DNA of 64,000 nt from Rothia halotolerans (GTDB lineage: Bacteria; Actinomycetota; Actinomycetes; Actinomycetales; Micrococcaceae): positions 434,001 to 498,000 of the forward strand of contig NZ_NOIU01000001.1 of NCBI RefSeq assembly GCF_004136635.1, written 5' to 3'. Every line of letters begins with the position of its first letter. Within the stretch, counting starts at the first letter, position 1. Under the pieces are notes generated by a model, which worked only from the letters and a program-made list of their open reading frames with translations, had not been told where the DNA came from and did no database searches. Both the position numbers and the translations under genes were made by a program. This document shows, piece after piece, positions 44,039-53,092 of this stretch.

Positions 44039-45589
44039 ATGCCCTGGACCAACGCCATCCCCCTGCGCGCCGGCAAGCGCCAGTGGTTCGCCCTCGTCAT
44101 CCTCATGATCCCCGTCCTGCTGATCTCCATCGACAACACGGTGCTGACCTTCGCCCTGCCCTCGATCTCCCGGAGCCTGGAGCCCAGCGGCGTGCAGCTG
44201 CTGTGGATGGTGGACGTCTACCCGCTCGTGCTGGCCGGGCTGCTGGTGCCCATGGGCGCGATCGGCGACCGGATCGGACGGCAGCGGATCCTGCTGATCG
44301 GCTGCAGCGGCTTCGCGGTGGTCTCGGGGCTGGCGGCGCTGGCGCCGGCGCCGGAGTGGCTGATCGCCGCCCGGGCGGGGCTGGGGTGCTTCGGCGCGAT
44401 GCTGATGCCCGCGACGCTGTCCCTGCTGCGCAACATCTTCCTGGACCCCGCCCAGCGGCGCACGGCGATCGCGGTGTGGGCCTCCGGCTTCTCGGCGGGC
44501 GCAGTGCTGGGACCCATCCTCGGCGGGTTCCTCCTGGAGCACTTCTTCTGGGGCTCGATCTTCCTCATCGCGATCCCGCTGCTGATCCCGGCCCTGGTGC
44601 TCCTGCCGCTGCTGGTCCCCAACTCCAAGGACCCCGATCCGGGCCCGGTGGACCCGTGGTCCATCGCCCTGATCATGGTGACGATGGTCGGGGTGGTCTA
44701 CGCCATCAAGGAGCTGTCCACCTCCGGCCTCGGCGTCGTCCCGGTGCTCGCCCTGCTGGTGGGGCTGGGCTGCGGCGTGCTCTTCGTCCGCCGCCAGCTC
44801 TCGGCCCGCGAGCCCATGCTCGACGTCAGGCTCTTCAGGAACCCCGTCTTCACCGGCTCGCTGGCGTGCAACTTCACCGTGACCATCGCCTTCGTCGGCT
44901 TCATCCTGGCGTTCTCCCAGTACCTGCAGCTGGTCGAGGGCTACTCGCCCATGCACGCGGGGATCCTGATGATCCCGGGGATGATCATGACCGTCATCGG
45001 CGGCTTCGTGGCCGTCCCCCTGGTCCGCCGGATCCGCCCCGGGGTGGTGGTCAGCGGAGGCCTGCTCGCCAACGCGCTGGGCTTCCTGCTGTGCGCCTTC
45101 ACCGAGTTCCTCGGGGCCGGGCTGGTGCTGCTGATGGCCAGCTTCCTCGTCTTCGGCTTCGGCAACGGCGCGGTGCAGACGCTGGCCAACGACATGATCC
45201 TCAGCGCCGTCCCGCCCGGCAAGGCCGGGGCCGCCTCGGCGATCTCCGAGACCACCTACGAGTTCGGCAACGTCATGGGCGCGGCCGTGCTCGGCACGGT
45301 CCTCACCGCCGGGTACCAGAGCGCCGTGGAGATCCCGGACGGAGTGACCGGCGGGGCGGCGGAGGCCGCCGGGCAGACGCTGGGCGGAGCCGTCGACGTC
45401 GCCCAGGCGCTCGGCGGCGAGCTGGGCCGGGCCCTCATGGACAACGCCTCCTCGGCGTTCACCTCCGGCTTCGCCTACGCGGCCCTCGGCTCGACCCTCT
45501 CCTGCCTGGTCGGCGCCGCCATCACCTGGGCCACGCTGCGCCGCGTCCCCCCGGAGCCGGGCCGGCCCGCCTCCAGTTCCGGGGAGTAG
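44039..45589 (+). CDS. MFS exporter, DHA2 (EmrB/QacA, 14-span) family
   Basis: 516-residue proton-driven drug or metabolite exporter. It has 14 predicted membrane spans. Typical motifs are the D1-motif VLISIDNTVLTFALPSI, motif A GAIGDRIGRQRIL and motif C region GFSAGAVLGPILGG. Such pumps expel antiseptics or antibiotics; substrate unknown. A stretch of about 70 residues before the last span is extracytoplasmic. GATGAGGTC before the ATG is a weak ribosome site; a TACGAT box at the leaderless distance is the alternative. Confidence 0.9.
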   Translation: MPWTNAIPLRAGKRQWFALVILMIPVLLISIDNTVLTFALPSISRSLEPSGVQLLWMVDVYPLVLAGLLVPMGAIGDRIGRQRILLIGCSGFAVVSGLAALAPAPEWLIAARAGLGCFGAMLMPATLSLLRNIFLDPAQRRTAIAVWASGFSAGAVLGPILGGFLLEHFFWGSIFLIAIPLLIPALVLLPLLVPNSKDPDPGPVDPWSIALIMVTMVGVVYAIKELSTSGLGVVPVLALLVGLGCGVLFVRRQLSAREPMLDVRLFRNPVFTGSLACNFTVTIAFVGFILAFSQYLQLVEGYSPMHAGILMIPGMIMTVIGGFVAVPLVRRIRPGVVVSGGLLANALGFLLCAFTEFLGAGLVLLMASFLVFGFGNGAVQTLANDMILSAVPPGKAGAASAISETTYEFGNVMGAAVLGTVLTAGYQSAVEIPDGVTGGAAEAAGQTLGGAVDVAQALGGELGRALMDNASSAFTSGFAYAALGSTLSCLVGAAITWATLRRVPPEPGRPASSSGE

Positions 45590-45631
45590 CATGGGCCCGG
45601 TTCCCCCGCTTCCCTCCCCGAACGGCTGCAC

Positions 45632-46339
45632 ATGACCACTCTGGCCTCGCTCCACGCCCTGACCGCCGACCTCCAGGCGGCGGGAGGCGTGCTCGCGCCG
45701 CATCCCGCCCTGCTCGGCATCGACATCGAGGCGATCCTCGACGGCGCCGGCCCCTGGGTCCTCGGCGTCGTCGCGGCGATGATCTTCATCGAGTCGGGTG
45801 TGCTCTTCCCGTTCCTCCCCGGCGACTCGCTGCTCTTCACCACCGGCCTGCTGCACCACCAGCTCGGCCTCAACCTGGCCGTGCTGCTGGTGGTGGTCGG
45901 CGTCGCGGCCGTGCTGGGCGACCAGGTCGGCTACTCCCTGGGCAAGGTCTTCGGCCGGCGGCTCTTCTCCCCCGGCGCGCGGATCCTCAGCACCGAGAAC
46001 CTCGCCAAGGCCGAGCGCTTCTTCACCCGCTACGGCGGCAAGGCGCTGGTGCTCGCCCGGTTCGTGCCCATCGTGAGGACCTTCGTGCCGCTCGCCGCCG
46101 GGATGGCCCAGTACCGCTACCGTGACTTCGCGAAGTGGAACATCACCGGCGCCCTCCTCTGGTGCCTGCTGCTCACCCTGGCCGGCGTGTGGCTCGGCAA
46201 CGTGGCCTTCATCCGGGAGCACGTGGACCTGATCGCCGTCGCGCTGGTGCTGCTCTCGGTGGTGCCGATCGGGTTCGAGGTCGCCCGGGAGCGGCGCCGC
46301 TCGGCCCGCGCCGAGGGGACCGCCGAGGCCGGGGAGTAG
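45632..46339 (+). CDS. DedA family membrane protein
   Basis: 235-residue inner-membrane protein related to lipid scramblases/undecaprenyl-phosphate transporters. The DedA blocks FIESGVLFPFLPGDSLL, GDQVGYSLGK and the amphipathic F-x-x-R-F-x-P segment LARFVPIVRTFVPLAAGM are complete, including the key Glu, Asp and Arg residues. About five to six hydrophobic segments. It may follow the MFS gene in one transcript (43-base gap). Confidence 0.92.
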   Translation: MTTLASLHALTADLQAAGGVLAPHPALLGIDIEAILDGAGPWVLGVVAAMIFIESGVLFPFLPGDSLLFTTGLLHHQLGLNLAVLLVVVGVAAVLGDQVGYSLGKVFGRRLFSPGARILSTENLAKAERFFTRYGGKALVLARFVPIVRTFVPLAAGMAQYRYRDFAKWNITGALLWCLLLTLAGVWLGNVAFIREHVDLIAVALVLLSVVPIGFEVARERRRSARAEGTAEAGE

Positions 46340-46398
46340 TCCCCGGCCGCCCACGGCCCCCGCGGTCCGAGCGGCACCGGCCTGATGGCTCAGTACAC

Positions 46399-47334
46399 CT
46401 AGTCGCCGGAGACCTGCAGGACGATCTTGCCGACCGTCCGCCCCTCCTGGCTCTTCTCGAAGGCCGCGGGCAGGCGGTCCAGCGGGTAGACGGCGTCGAC
46501 CTTCACGCTGAGCTTCCCGCGCTCCACGAGGTCGCCGAGCCGGGTCAGGTCCTCCGCGCTGGGGACGACCCACATCCAGGCCCCGCCGTTCTTCTCGGCC
46601 TCGGGGTCGGCGATCGAGGCGTGGACGCCGTCCTCGGCCAGGACCTCCAGGGTGGTGTCCAGGACGCCGCCGACGAAGTCGGCGACGATGTCCACGCCGT
46701 CGGGCGCCAGCTCGCGCACGCGCCCGGCCAGGCCCTCGCCGTACTCCACCGGCTCCGCGCCCAGCTGGCGCAGGTAGTCGTGGTTCTTCTCCGAGGCGGT
46801 GCCGATCACCCGGGCCCCGGCCGCGGCGGCGATCTGCACGCCCATGCTCCCCACGCCGCCCGAGGCGCCGTGGATCAGCACGGTCTTCCCCTCCTCCAGG
46901 CCGGAGCGGGTCAGCACCTGGTAGGCGGTGAGGCCGGCCAGCGGCAGTCCCGCGGCCTGCTCCCAGGTGAGGTTCTGCGGCTTGGGGGCGAGCGCGCGCA
47001 GCGGCACGCTCACGTACTCGGCGAAGGTCCCGCCGTGGATCCAGTCCTTGCGGGCGTAGGCGATCACCTCGTCGCCCTCCTCGACGCCCGGGGAGTCGAT
47101 GCCCTTGGCAGCCACGGTGCCCGCGACGTCCCAGCCGGGGATCGCCGGGAACTGGGCCTCGATCATCGAGTCCAGCCCGCCGGACATCGCCTTCCAGTCC
47201 ACCGGGTTCACGCCGGCCGCGTGGACCTTGACCAGGACCTCCCCCGGCCCGACCTTGGGCAGGGGCTGGTCGGTCAGGGACAGGACCGAGGGGTCGCCGA
47301 ACGTCTCGTACGTCATCGCTTTCATCGTGCTCAT
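46399..47334 (-). CDS. NADP-dependent oxidoreductase, zeta-crystallin-like
   Basis: 311-residue medium-chain reductase without zinc-ligand cysteines. The cofactor motif VLIHGASGGVGSMGVQ (about residue 140) and N-terminal GVNPVDWKAMSGG fit the quinone oxidoreductase/QOR-like group. Three in-frame ATGs (47343, 47334, 47325) occur within 18 bases; I take 47334, but none has a clear ribosome site. Substrate unknown. Confidence 0.85.
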   Translation of the reverse strand: MSTMKAMTYETFGDPSVLSLTDQPLPKVGPGEVLVKVHAAGVNPVDWKAMSGGLDSMIEAQFPAIPGWDVAGTVAAKGIDSPGVEEGDEVIAYARKDWIHGGTFAEYVSVPLRALAPKPQNLTWEQAAGLPLAGLTAYQVLTRSGLEEGKTVLIHGASGGVGSMGVQIAAAAGARVIGTASEKNHDYLRQLGAEPVEYGEGLAGRVRELAPDGVDIVADFVGGVLDTTLEVLAEDGVHASIADPEAEKNGGAWMWVVPSAEDLTRLGDLVERGKLSVKVDAVYPLDRLPAAFEKSQEGRTVGKIVLQVSGD

Positions 47335-47407
47335 GACCGGCATAAGTCTTCGGGCGGGGCGGATATTCCGGATCCGGGTTTCGCTGGCGGCGAGGAGCCG
47401 GCATCCC

Positions 47408-48499
47408 TCACCAGCCGGTCTCGGCGATCCGCCAGCTCGCGGTGCGGCGCTCCCCCGGTCCCAGGACGGTGAGGTCCCGGCCGGAGCGGAAGGCGTCCGC
47501 CGGCGCCGTCATGGGCTCGACGGCGACCGCCCGGCGCCCGTCCTCCGGATGCGGCTCGTCGTCCGTGTAGACCTGGATCCAGCGGACCTCGGGGCCGCAG
47601 CGGAGCACGACGCCGCGCCCCTCGTGGCCGGTGAGCAGGCACTCGAAGCCGCCCGCCGCGTCGCGCTCGATCTCCCCGAGGGCGACGTCGTAGGCCGTGT
47701 CCCCCAGCATGCGCCCCTCCCGGAAGTCGAAGACGCCGTCCCGGGCCGGGTGCTCGGCCACCGGGAGGAGGCGGTCCGGATCCGCCTCGAGGTAGGTCCC
47801 GGCGGGGATGCGCAGGGTCCAGCCGGGGATGCCGCCCGGCGCGGAGCCGTCGGAGCCGTCCGCGACGAGGTAGGGGTGGCCCGCCACGGCGTAGGGCGCG
47901 TAGTCGGCGCCCGTGTTCTCGGCTGTGACCGACCAGCTCAGGCCCGCCGCCGAGACCTCGTACCGGGCCGTGAGCCGCAGCGGGAAGGGGTAGCCGGGCT
48001 GGGGGACGAGGTCGAGGAGGAGCTCGACGGCGTCGGCCTCGGCGTCGGCGGCCTCGGCAGGGCCCCTCTGCGCATCGCTCCTCTCGGCGGTCCCGGCCTC
48101 CGATTCGACGCCGTTCTCCTCGGCCGGGCTCGTCCCGGCGGCGTCCGTCCCCGCACCTTCCCCCGTCACCCGCCACCGCTCCCACAGCGCCAGCCCGTGG
48201 GAGGCGTTGCCGCGTCCGGGCTCGGTGAGCGGCAGCTGGTGGGTCTGGCCGCCGAAGGCGTAGCGGCCGTCGCGGATCCGGTTGGGCCACGGCGCGAGGA
48301 TCGCCCCGCTGCAGCCGGCGCGCAGGTGGCCGGGCGGCGTCGTGCGCACGAGGTGGCCGTGGGGGCCGGTCAGCGAGACGAGGCTCGCCCCGACCTCGGC
48401 GACCACGGCCGTGTAGCCGCCGGCGCTGATCTCGTGGCGCGTCCCCTGGGGATCGGGGACGCCGGGGCCTGCGGGGACGGGGACTGGAGTGGCTTCCAT
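47408..48499 (-). CDS. Aldose 1-epimerase family protein
   Basis: 363-residue galactose-mutarotase-like protein that interconverts sugar anomers. The substrate blocks LAPWPNRIRDGRYAF, NASHGLALWERW and AVAGHPYLVADG (with the catalytic-type histidine) and the later EPMTAPADAF are clear. About 45 residues of Ala/Glu-rich sequence near position 115-160 interrupt the domain in a loop. The ATG at 48499 shares a base with the upstream stop (TGATG). A TAAGCT box 6 nt upstream could also start a leaderless message inside the neighbouring gene. Confidence 0.88.
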   Translation of the reverse strand: MEATPVPVPAGPGVPDPQGTRHEISAGGYTAVVAEVGASLVSLTGPHGHLVRTTPPGHLRAGCSGAILAPWPNRIRDGRYAFGGQTHQLPLTEPGRGNASHGLALWERWRVTGEGAGTDAAGTSPAEENGVESEAGTAERSDAQRGPAEAADAEADAVELLLDLVPQPGYPFPLRLTARYEVSAAGLSWSVTAENTGADYAPYAVAGHPYLVADGSDGSAPGGIPGWTLRIPAGTYLEADPDRLLPVAEHPARDGVFDFREGRMLGDTAYDVALGEIERDAAGGFECLLTGHEGRGVVLRCGPEVRWIQVYTDDEPHPEDGRRAVAVEPMTAPADAFRSGRDLTVLGPGERRTASWRIAETGW

Positions 48500-48843
48500 C
48501 ACTCGAGCTTACCCTCGCCCTCCGCCTTCTTGATCTCCTCCGCCTCGGCGCTGGCCACGATGTCCTCGGCGGGGACGGGGGCCAGCCGGTCCCAGAGGAA
48601 GAACAGGCCCGCGGCCACGAGCATGCCGAGCCCCGACCACAGGTTGATGTGCAGGCCGCCGGTCTTGGCGACGTCGGCGGCGGGGTCGAGGATCCCCATG
48701 AGGGTCACCACCACGCCGTAGACGAGGAAGAGGGCGCCGATGATGCGCCGCAGGTCGGTGCGGCGGGTGTGCCGGATCAGCTCCTCCTTCTCCTCGGGGC
48801 CGAGGGTGATGCGCTCCGGCACCTCCGATGGGTTCTGGCTCAT
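48499..48843 (-). CDS. Small two-span membrane protein, symporter partner
   Basis: 114 residues of unknown function with two membrane segments (FLVYGVVVTLMGIL and LVAAGLFFLW regions) between charged ends. It lies 66 bases after the sodium/solute symporter on the same strand and likely forms its operon partner. AGGAGG stands 8 bases before the ATG. It resembles short membrane proteins often annotated next to SSS transporters in actinomycetes. Confidence 0.75.
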   Translation of the reverse strand: MSQNPSEVPERITLGPEEKEELIRHTRRTDLRRIIGALFLVYGVVVTLMGILDPAADVAKTGGLHINLWSGLGMLVAAGLFFLWDRLAPVPAEDIVASAEAEEIKKAEGEGKLE

Positions 48844-48908
48844 GGCGGACCTCCTGTGATGATCGATCTCGACGACGGCGAGGGGCGGGTGCGGCTTCGG
48901 TGCGGGCT

Positions 48909-50582
48909 TCAGAGGAAGGGCAGGTACAGCGCCACGCACAGCGCGAGCGCCACGGTGCCCAGCAGGGCCGGGGAACGGTACCAGGCGGCGTCGCCGGCCA
49001 CGACGTCGCCCTTCACGTCGATGCTCCCGACGCCGTAGACCAGGCCCTTGAGCTCCGAGACCGGCTTGGGCGTGGTGAAGAGGGTGACGACCACCGAGAC
49101 CACCATGACGGCGAGGAACGAGTAGATGGCCCCGTACATGGTCTCCGCCGTGGCCGAGCCGAACAGGGACTCGTCCCGCAGGTAGGCGATCCACACCACG
49201 GTGGGGGCTATGATGCCGGCGACATAGCCCCACAGGCCCGCGGCAGGTGTCATCCGCTTCCACAGCAGGCCGAGGATGAAGACGCCGAACAGCGGGGCGT
49301 TGAAGAAGGAGAACAGCGTCTGCATGTAGGTCATGATGTTGCCGTACTGCGCGGCGAGGAAGGCCGCGCCGATCCCCACGACCACGCCGATCGCGGTGAC
49401 CCACCGCCCGGTCCTGAGGTAGTGGGCGTCCGGCATGTTCGGCTTGATGTACTCCTGCCAGATGTCGTAGGTGAACACCGTGTTGAAGCTCGAGACGTTG
49501 GCGGCCATGCCCGCCATGAAGGAGGCCATCAGGCCCGTGACGGCGACCCCCAGCACACCGGAGGGCAGGTACATCTGGATGAGCTTGGGGATCGCGTCGT
49601 TGTAGGTCAGGGTGCCGTCGGCGAACTGGTTGCCCACCGTGGCCGCGGCGATCAGGCCGGGGATCACCACGATGAAGGGGATGAACAGCTTGGGGAAGGC
49701 GCCGATCAGCGGGGTGCGCCGGGCAGCGGACATGTTCTTGGCCGAGAAGGCGCGCTGGACCTCCGTGAAGTTGGTGGTCCAGTACCCGAAGGAGAGCACG
49801 AATCCCAGGCCCAGCACGATCGCGAGCCAGTTGGCGCCGATGGGATTGGTGACGTCGCCGATCCCGGTGCCCTGCCAGGCGGAGAGGTGCAGCCGGCTGA
49901 TGCCCTCCGTGTTCAGCAGGGCCTCCTTCAGCCCCGACCAGCCGTGCACCCGGTGGAGACCGACGACGGTGAGCGGCACCAGCCCGGCGACGATCACGAA
50001 GAACTGCATGACCTCGTTGTAGATGGCCGAGGAGAGACCGCCGATGGTGATGTACAGCAGGACGAAGCCGGCGGAGACGACGATGGCGACCCATTCGGGC
50101 CAGCCGAGCATCGCCTCGATGACGATGGACATGGCGTACAGGTTGATCCCGGCGATCAGGACGTTGGAGACGGCGAAGGCGATGGAGTTGACCACGTGCG
50201 CGGGCTTGCCGAAGCGCTTGAGCATGAACTGCGGCACCGAGCGCACCTTGGAGCCGTAGTAGAAGGGCATCATGACCAGGCCGAGGAAGACCATGGCCGG
50301 GACCGCGCCGACGATGTAGTAGTGCAGCGTGGACATGCCGATCTGCGCGCCGTTGGCGGCCATGCCCAGGATCTCGGTGGCGCCGAGGTTGGCGGAGACG
50401 AAGGCCAGGCCGGTGATCCAGGCCGGCATCGAGCGGCCCGAGAGGAAGAAGTCCATGCTCGTGCGCACCCGGCGCTTGGCCATGATGCCGATGCCGAGGA
50501 CGGTGGCGAAGTAGATGATGAGCAGCGCGTAGTCGACCCATGAGAGGGAGAGCCGAAGGCTGCTGGCGTCCGCAAGCGTCAT
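48909..50582 (-). CDS. Sodium/solute symporter (SSS family, SGLT-like)
   Basis: 557-residue symporter with 14 spans. The SSS signature region GLSSAIYNEVMQFFVIVAGLVPL and ALGATEILGMAANGAQ-type sodium-site helix (LGATEILG) are intact. It groups with Na+/sugar (SGLT) and inositol-type carriers rather than proline ones. The nearby aldose epimerase in the same run supports a sugar substrate. AGGAGG nine bases before the ATG at 50582. Controlled by the promoter and direct repeats at 50628-50683. Confidence 0.88.
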   Translation of the reverse strand: MTLADASSLRLSLSWVDYALLIIYFATVLGIGIMAKRRVRTSMDFFLSGRSMPAWITGLAFVSANLGATEILGMAANGAQIGMSTLHYYIVGAVPAMVFLGLVMMPFYYGSKVRSVPQFMLKRFGKPAHVVNSIAFAVSNVLIAGINLYAMSIVIEAMLGWPEWVAIVVSAGFVLLYITIGGLSSAIYNEVMQFFVIVAGLVPLTVVGLHRVHGWSGLKEALLNTEGISRLHLSAWQGTGIGDVTNPIGANWLAIVLGLGFVLSFGYWTTNFTEVQRAFSAKNMSAARRTPLIGAFPKLFIPFIVVIPGLIAAATVGNQFADGTLTYNDAIPKLIQMYLPSGVLGVAVTGLMASFMAGMAANVSSFNTVFTYDIWQEYIKPNMPDAHYLRTGRWVTAIGVVVGIGAAFLAAQYGNIMTYMQTLFSFFNAPLFGVFILGLLWKRMTPAAGLWGYVAGIIAPTVVWIAYLRDESLFGSATAETMYGAIYSFLAVMVVSVVVTLFTTPKPVSELKGLVYGVGSIDVKGDVVAGDAAWYRSPALLGTVALALCVALYLPFL

Positions 50583-50627
50583 CGCTTGCCTCCTGACAGA
50601 CCGGAACAAGCGCAGTTTTGTGCGTTG

Positions 50628-50652
50628 TTGTTTGCGATTGATTGTTTCGCGA
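50628..50652 (-). promoter_or_regulatory. DeoR-type direct repeats upstream of the symporter
   Basis: TTGTTTGCGA (50628-50637) and TTGTTTCGCGA (50642-50652), 14 bases apart, with a weaker TTGTGCG at 50618. They lie directly downstream of the -10 box, where a bound repressor would block transcription. Direct repeats of this type are used by DeoR-family regulators. Confidence 0.5.
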
Positions 50653-50655
50653 GTC

Positions 50656-50683
50656 AGTCTACTCCCGACTGTGATCCAGTCAA
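50656..50683 (-). promoter_or_regulatory. Promoter of the symporter operon
   Basis: On the minus strand TTGACT (50678-50683), 16-bp spacer, TAGACT (50656-50661); leader about 65 nt. Confidence 0.7.
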
Positions 50684-50774
50684 CATCAAACATTCGGCTC
50701 TTCTCCCGGGCGGAACCTCTCCGCATACCGGGGCGATGTTTTATTTTGTTTGCTTCACCCCGTCCCGGACGCGA

Positions 50775-50807
50775 AGGACCCCGCCGTCGTGACGACGGCG
50801 GGGTCCT
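50775..50807 (-). terminator. Terminator of the PTS operon
   Basis: Perfect 16-bp stem (50775-50790 with 50792-50807) 25 bases beyond the IIC stop; no strong T-run. Confidence 0.7.
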
Positions 50808-50831
50808 CGGCGCGGGGACGCGGCGGGGCCG

Positions 50832-52235
50832 TTAGCCCGCGACCTCCGAGCTCTCCTGCTCGGCCGCGGCCCGGCGCTCCAGGCGCTTGGCGCGACGGCC
50901 GGCCAGCAGGCTCGCGCCGAACAGCGCCAGCGTCGCCACCACGATGCCGACGATGATCAGGGCCTGTCCGCCGCCCATGCCCAGCCAGCCGAGGAACAGC
51001 CCGATCACGCCGTAGTCGGAGTCGCCGAAGGTGGAGTTGGCGGTCCCGATCTCGCCGAGCACCGGCAGGAGCAGCAGCGGGACGATCGTGATCACCAGGC
51101 CGTTGGCGAAGGAGCCGAGGACCGCGCCCCGGCGGCCGCCCACCGCGTTGCCGATGACCCCGGAGGCGCCGCCGGTCATGAAGTGCGCGACGATGCCGGG
51201 GATGATCACGGCGCTGCCCGCCACGCCCATGACGGCCATCCCGAGGATGCCCGCCACCAGCGAGGAGAAGAACCCGACCATCACGGCGTTCGGGGCGAAG
51301 GTGAAGGTGATCGGCACGTCCAGCGCCGGCTTGGCGTTGGGGACGAGCTTCTCCGAGATGCCCTTGAAGGCCGGGACGATCTCGGCCAGGATCACCCGCA
51401 CGCCGGCGAGGATGATGAAGACGCCGGCGGCGAACTGGCCCGCGGACATCACGGCCCACAGCAGGTAGTTCTGCCCGTCGGAGATCTCCGTCTGGACGTA
51501 GCTGGGGCCCGCCACGAGCGCCACGATCACGAAGATCAGGCCCATCGAGAGCGCAACGACGACGGTGGAGTCGCGCACGAAGCCCAGCGACTTCGGCACC
51601 TTCAGCTTCTCGGTCGACTTCTCGGGATCGCCGCCGGTCACGCTGGCCACCAGGCCGGACAGCGCGATGCCGAACCCGCCGGTGTGCCCCAGCGCCACGG
51701 TGTCGTTGCCGGTGACCTTGCGCATGAAGGGCTGGACCACGGCCGGGGAGACGGTGGTGATCACGGCCTCCGCGATGGAGCCCCACAGGACGGCCTGCCA
51801 GGAGCTGAACCCGGCGACCATGAGGATCACCGCGATCATCGCCGACTGGTACAGCGCGACGTGGCCCGAGAGGTAGATGTACTTGAACCGCGTCAGCCGG
51901 GCGAAGATCACGTTGATGATCATGCCGAAGAAGAAGATCAGCGCGGCGACGGTCCCGTACTCCTGCAGCACGGGCCCCACGATGGCCTCGTTGTTGGGCA
52001 CCACGCCCTGCACCCCGAAGACCTCGGAGAACATGGTGCCGAAGGGATCCAGGGCCCCGACGACGACGGCGGCGCCCGCGGAGAGCACCAGGAAGCCGAC
52101 GAAGGTCTTGACGGTGCCCTTCATGACGTCGGCGCCACTCTTCTTCTGCAGGAGCAGTCCGATGAGCGCGATCAGCGCCACCAGGATGGCGGGCTGAGAG
52201 AAGATCTGGACCAGAATCTCCAGGAAACTGTTCAT
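50832..52235 (-). CDS. ulaA: PTS ascorbate-type transporter, subunit IIC (UlaA)
   Basis: 467-residue membrane channel of a phosphotransferase system, L-ascorbate family. The UlaA blocks FVGFLVLSAGAAVVVG, VFARLTRFKYIYLSGH and GGRRGAVLGSFANGL are clear, with about 11 spans. It moves the sugar acid in while IIB phosphorylates it. Separate IIB and IIA genes precede it. No ula catabolic genes (lactonase, decarboxylase, epimerases) are near, so the true substrate may differ. Confidence 0.9.
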   Translation of the reverse strand: MNSFLEILVQIFSQPAILVALIALIGLLLQKKSGADVMKGTVKTFVGFLVLSAGAAVVVGALDPFGTMFSEVFGVQGVVPNNEAIVGPVLQEYGTVAALIFFFGMIINVIFARLTRFKYIYLSGHVALYQSAMIAVILMVAGFSSWQAVLWGSIAEAVITTVSPAVVQPFMRKVTGNDTVALGHTGGFGIALSGLVASVTGGDPEKSTEKLKVPKSLGFVRDSTVVVALSMGLIFVIVALVAGPSYVQTEISDGQNYLLWAVMSAGQFAAGVFIILAGVRVILAEIVPAFKGISEKLVPNAKPALDVPITFTFAPNAVMVGFFSSLVAGILGMAVMGVAGSAVIIPGIVAHFMTGGASGVIGNAVGGRRGAVLGSFANGLVITIVPLLLLPVLGEIGTANSTFGDSDYGVIGLFLGWLGMGGGQALIIVGIVVATLALFGASLLAGRRAKRLERRAAAEQESSEVAG

Positions 52236-52266
52236 TTCACGTGTCCTTTACCCTATCCGCGGGGGA

Positions 52267-52557
52267 CTAGTCGGTGGTGGCGATCCCGTGCCGCTGGCAC
52301 GCTTCGCGCACCTTCTCCACGAGCTCTTCCTGATCGATGATGGAGTTGAGCACGACGACGTCGTCGAAGTCGGAGACCGAGTTCTCCAGGTCCCGGCCCA
52401 CGAAGAAGACGTCGGCCGCCTCGGGGCCCACCGAGCCGAGGTCCGCGTGGTCCACCTCGACGCCCTGGGCGCCGACGGTCTTGAGCGCGGTCTCGATGTT
52501 CATGTGGACCATGAAGGAGCTGCCGAGGCCGGAGCTGCACATTGCCATGAATTTCAT
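52267..52557 (-). CDS. ulaB: PTS ascorbate-type subunit IIB (UlaB)
   Basis: 96-residue cytoplasmic IIB. The phosphocysteine loop AMCSSGLGSS starts at residue 5 with Cys7 as phosphoryl acceptor. Length matches UlaB (101 residues). Between the IIA and IIC genes on the same strand, it passes phosphate from IIA to the sugar in IIC. Confidence 0.9.
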   Translation of the reverse strand: MKFMAMCSSGLGSSFMVHMNIETALKTVGAQGVEVDHADLGSVGPEAADVFFVGRDLENSVSDFDDVVVLNSIIDQEELVEKVREACQRHGIATTD

Positions 52558-52614
52558 TGGTTCTCTCCTGAACTGTTGGGATGTTGTTCCGCCGGAGGGG
52601 ATCCGGCGAGGTCG

Positions 52615-53061
52615 TCAGCCGGCGGGCTGAAGGATCCGGGTGAGCTCCGGGTAGGAGCGGACCGCGAGCAGCGCCGTGCGGGACCCGGCGTCCATCAGCA
52701 GGCGGGCCAGCTCGGCCATGGTCTGCTGGTGGTCCTGGGTCCCGGTCGCGGCGAGGACGAAGACGGCGTTGACGGGGTGGGACTCCTCGTCGGCCAGGTG
52801 GAGCGTGCGCTCGGGCAGGAGCAGGCTCAGGGCCGTGCGGTTCACGCCCTCCTCGGGGCGGGAGTGGGCCAGCGTGATGCCGAAGCCGAGGTCCATGTAG
52901 GTGCCACCCGGCGCGGCGATGGTCTCGAGGACCTTCTCCACGTAGCGCGGCTCCACGGAGCCGTCCTCGACGAGCGGGCGGGCGGCCTCGCGGACGGCCT
53001 CGCGCCAGTCGGCGGGGTCCGCGAAGAGGACGCGGTCCTCGGTGAGGTGTTGTTCGAGCAC
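52615..53061 (-). CDS. PTS subunit IIA (fructose/mannitol/ascorbate type)
   Basis: 148-residue IIA of the mannitol/fructose-like fold used by ascorbate systems (UlaC). The phosphohistidine block GITLAHSRPEEGVNRTALSLL holds the acceptor His. The GTG at 53061 was chosen over the ATG at 53085 because AAGGAGG lies 7 bases upstream of it. It is the first PTS gene after the GntR regulator, 31 bases downstream. Confidence 0.87.
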   Translation of the reverse strand: MLEQHLTEDRVLFADPADWREAVREAARPLVEDGSVEPRYVEKVLETIAAPGGTYMDLGFGITLAHSRPEEGVNRTALSLLLPERTLHLADEESHPVNAVFVLAATGTQDHQQTMAELARLLMDAGSRTALLAVRSYPELTRILQPAG

Positions 53062-53092
53062 TCTCGTGCCTCCTTCGGGATGCATGGCCGGG

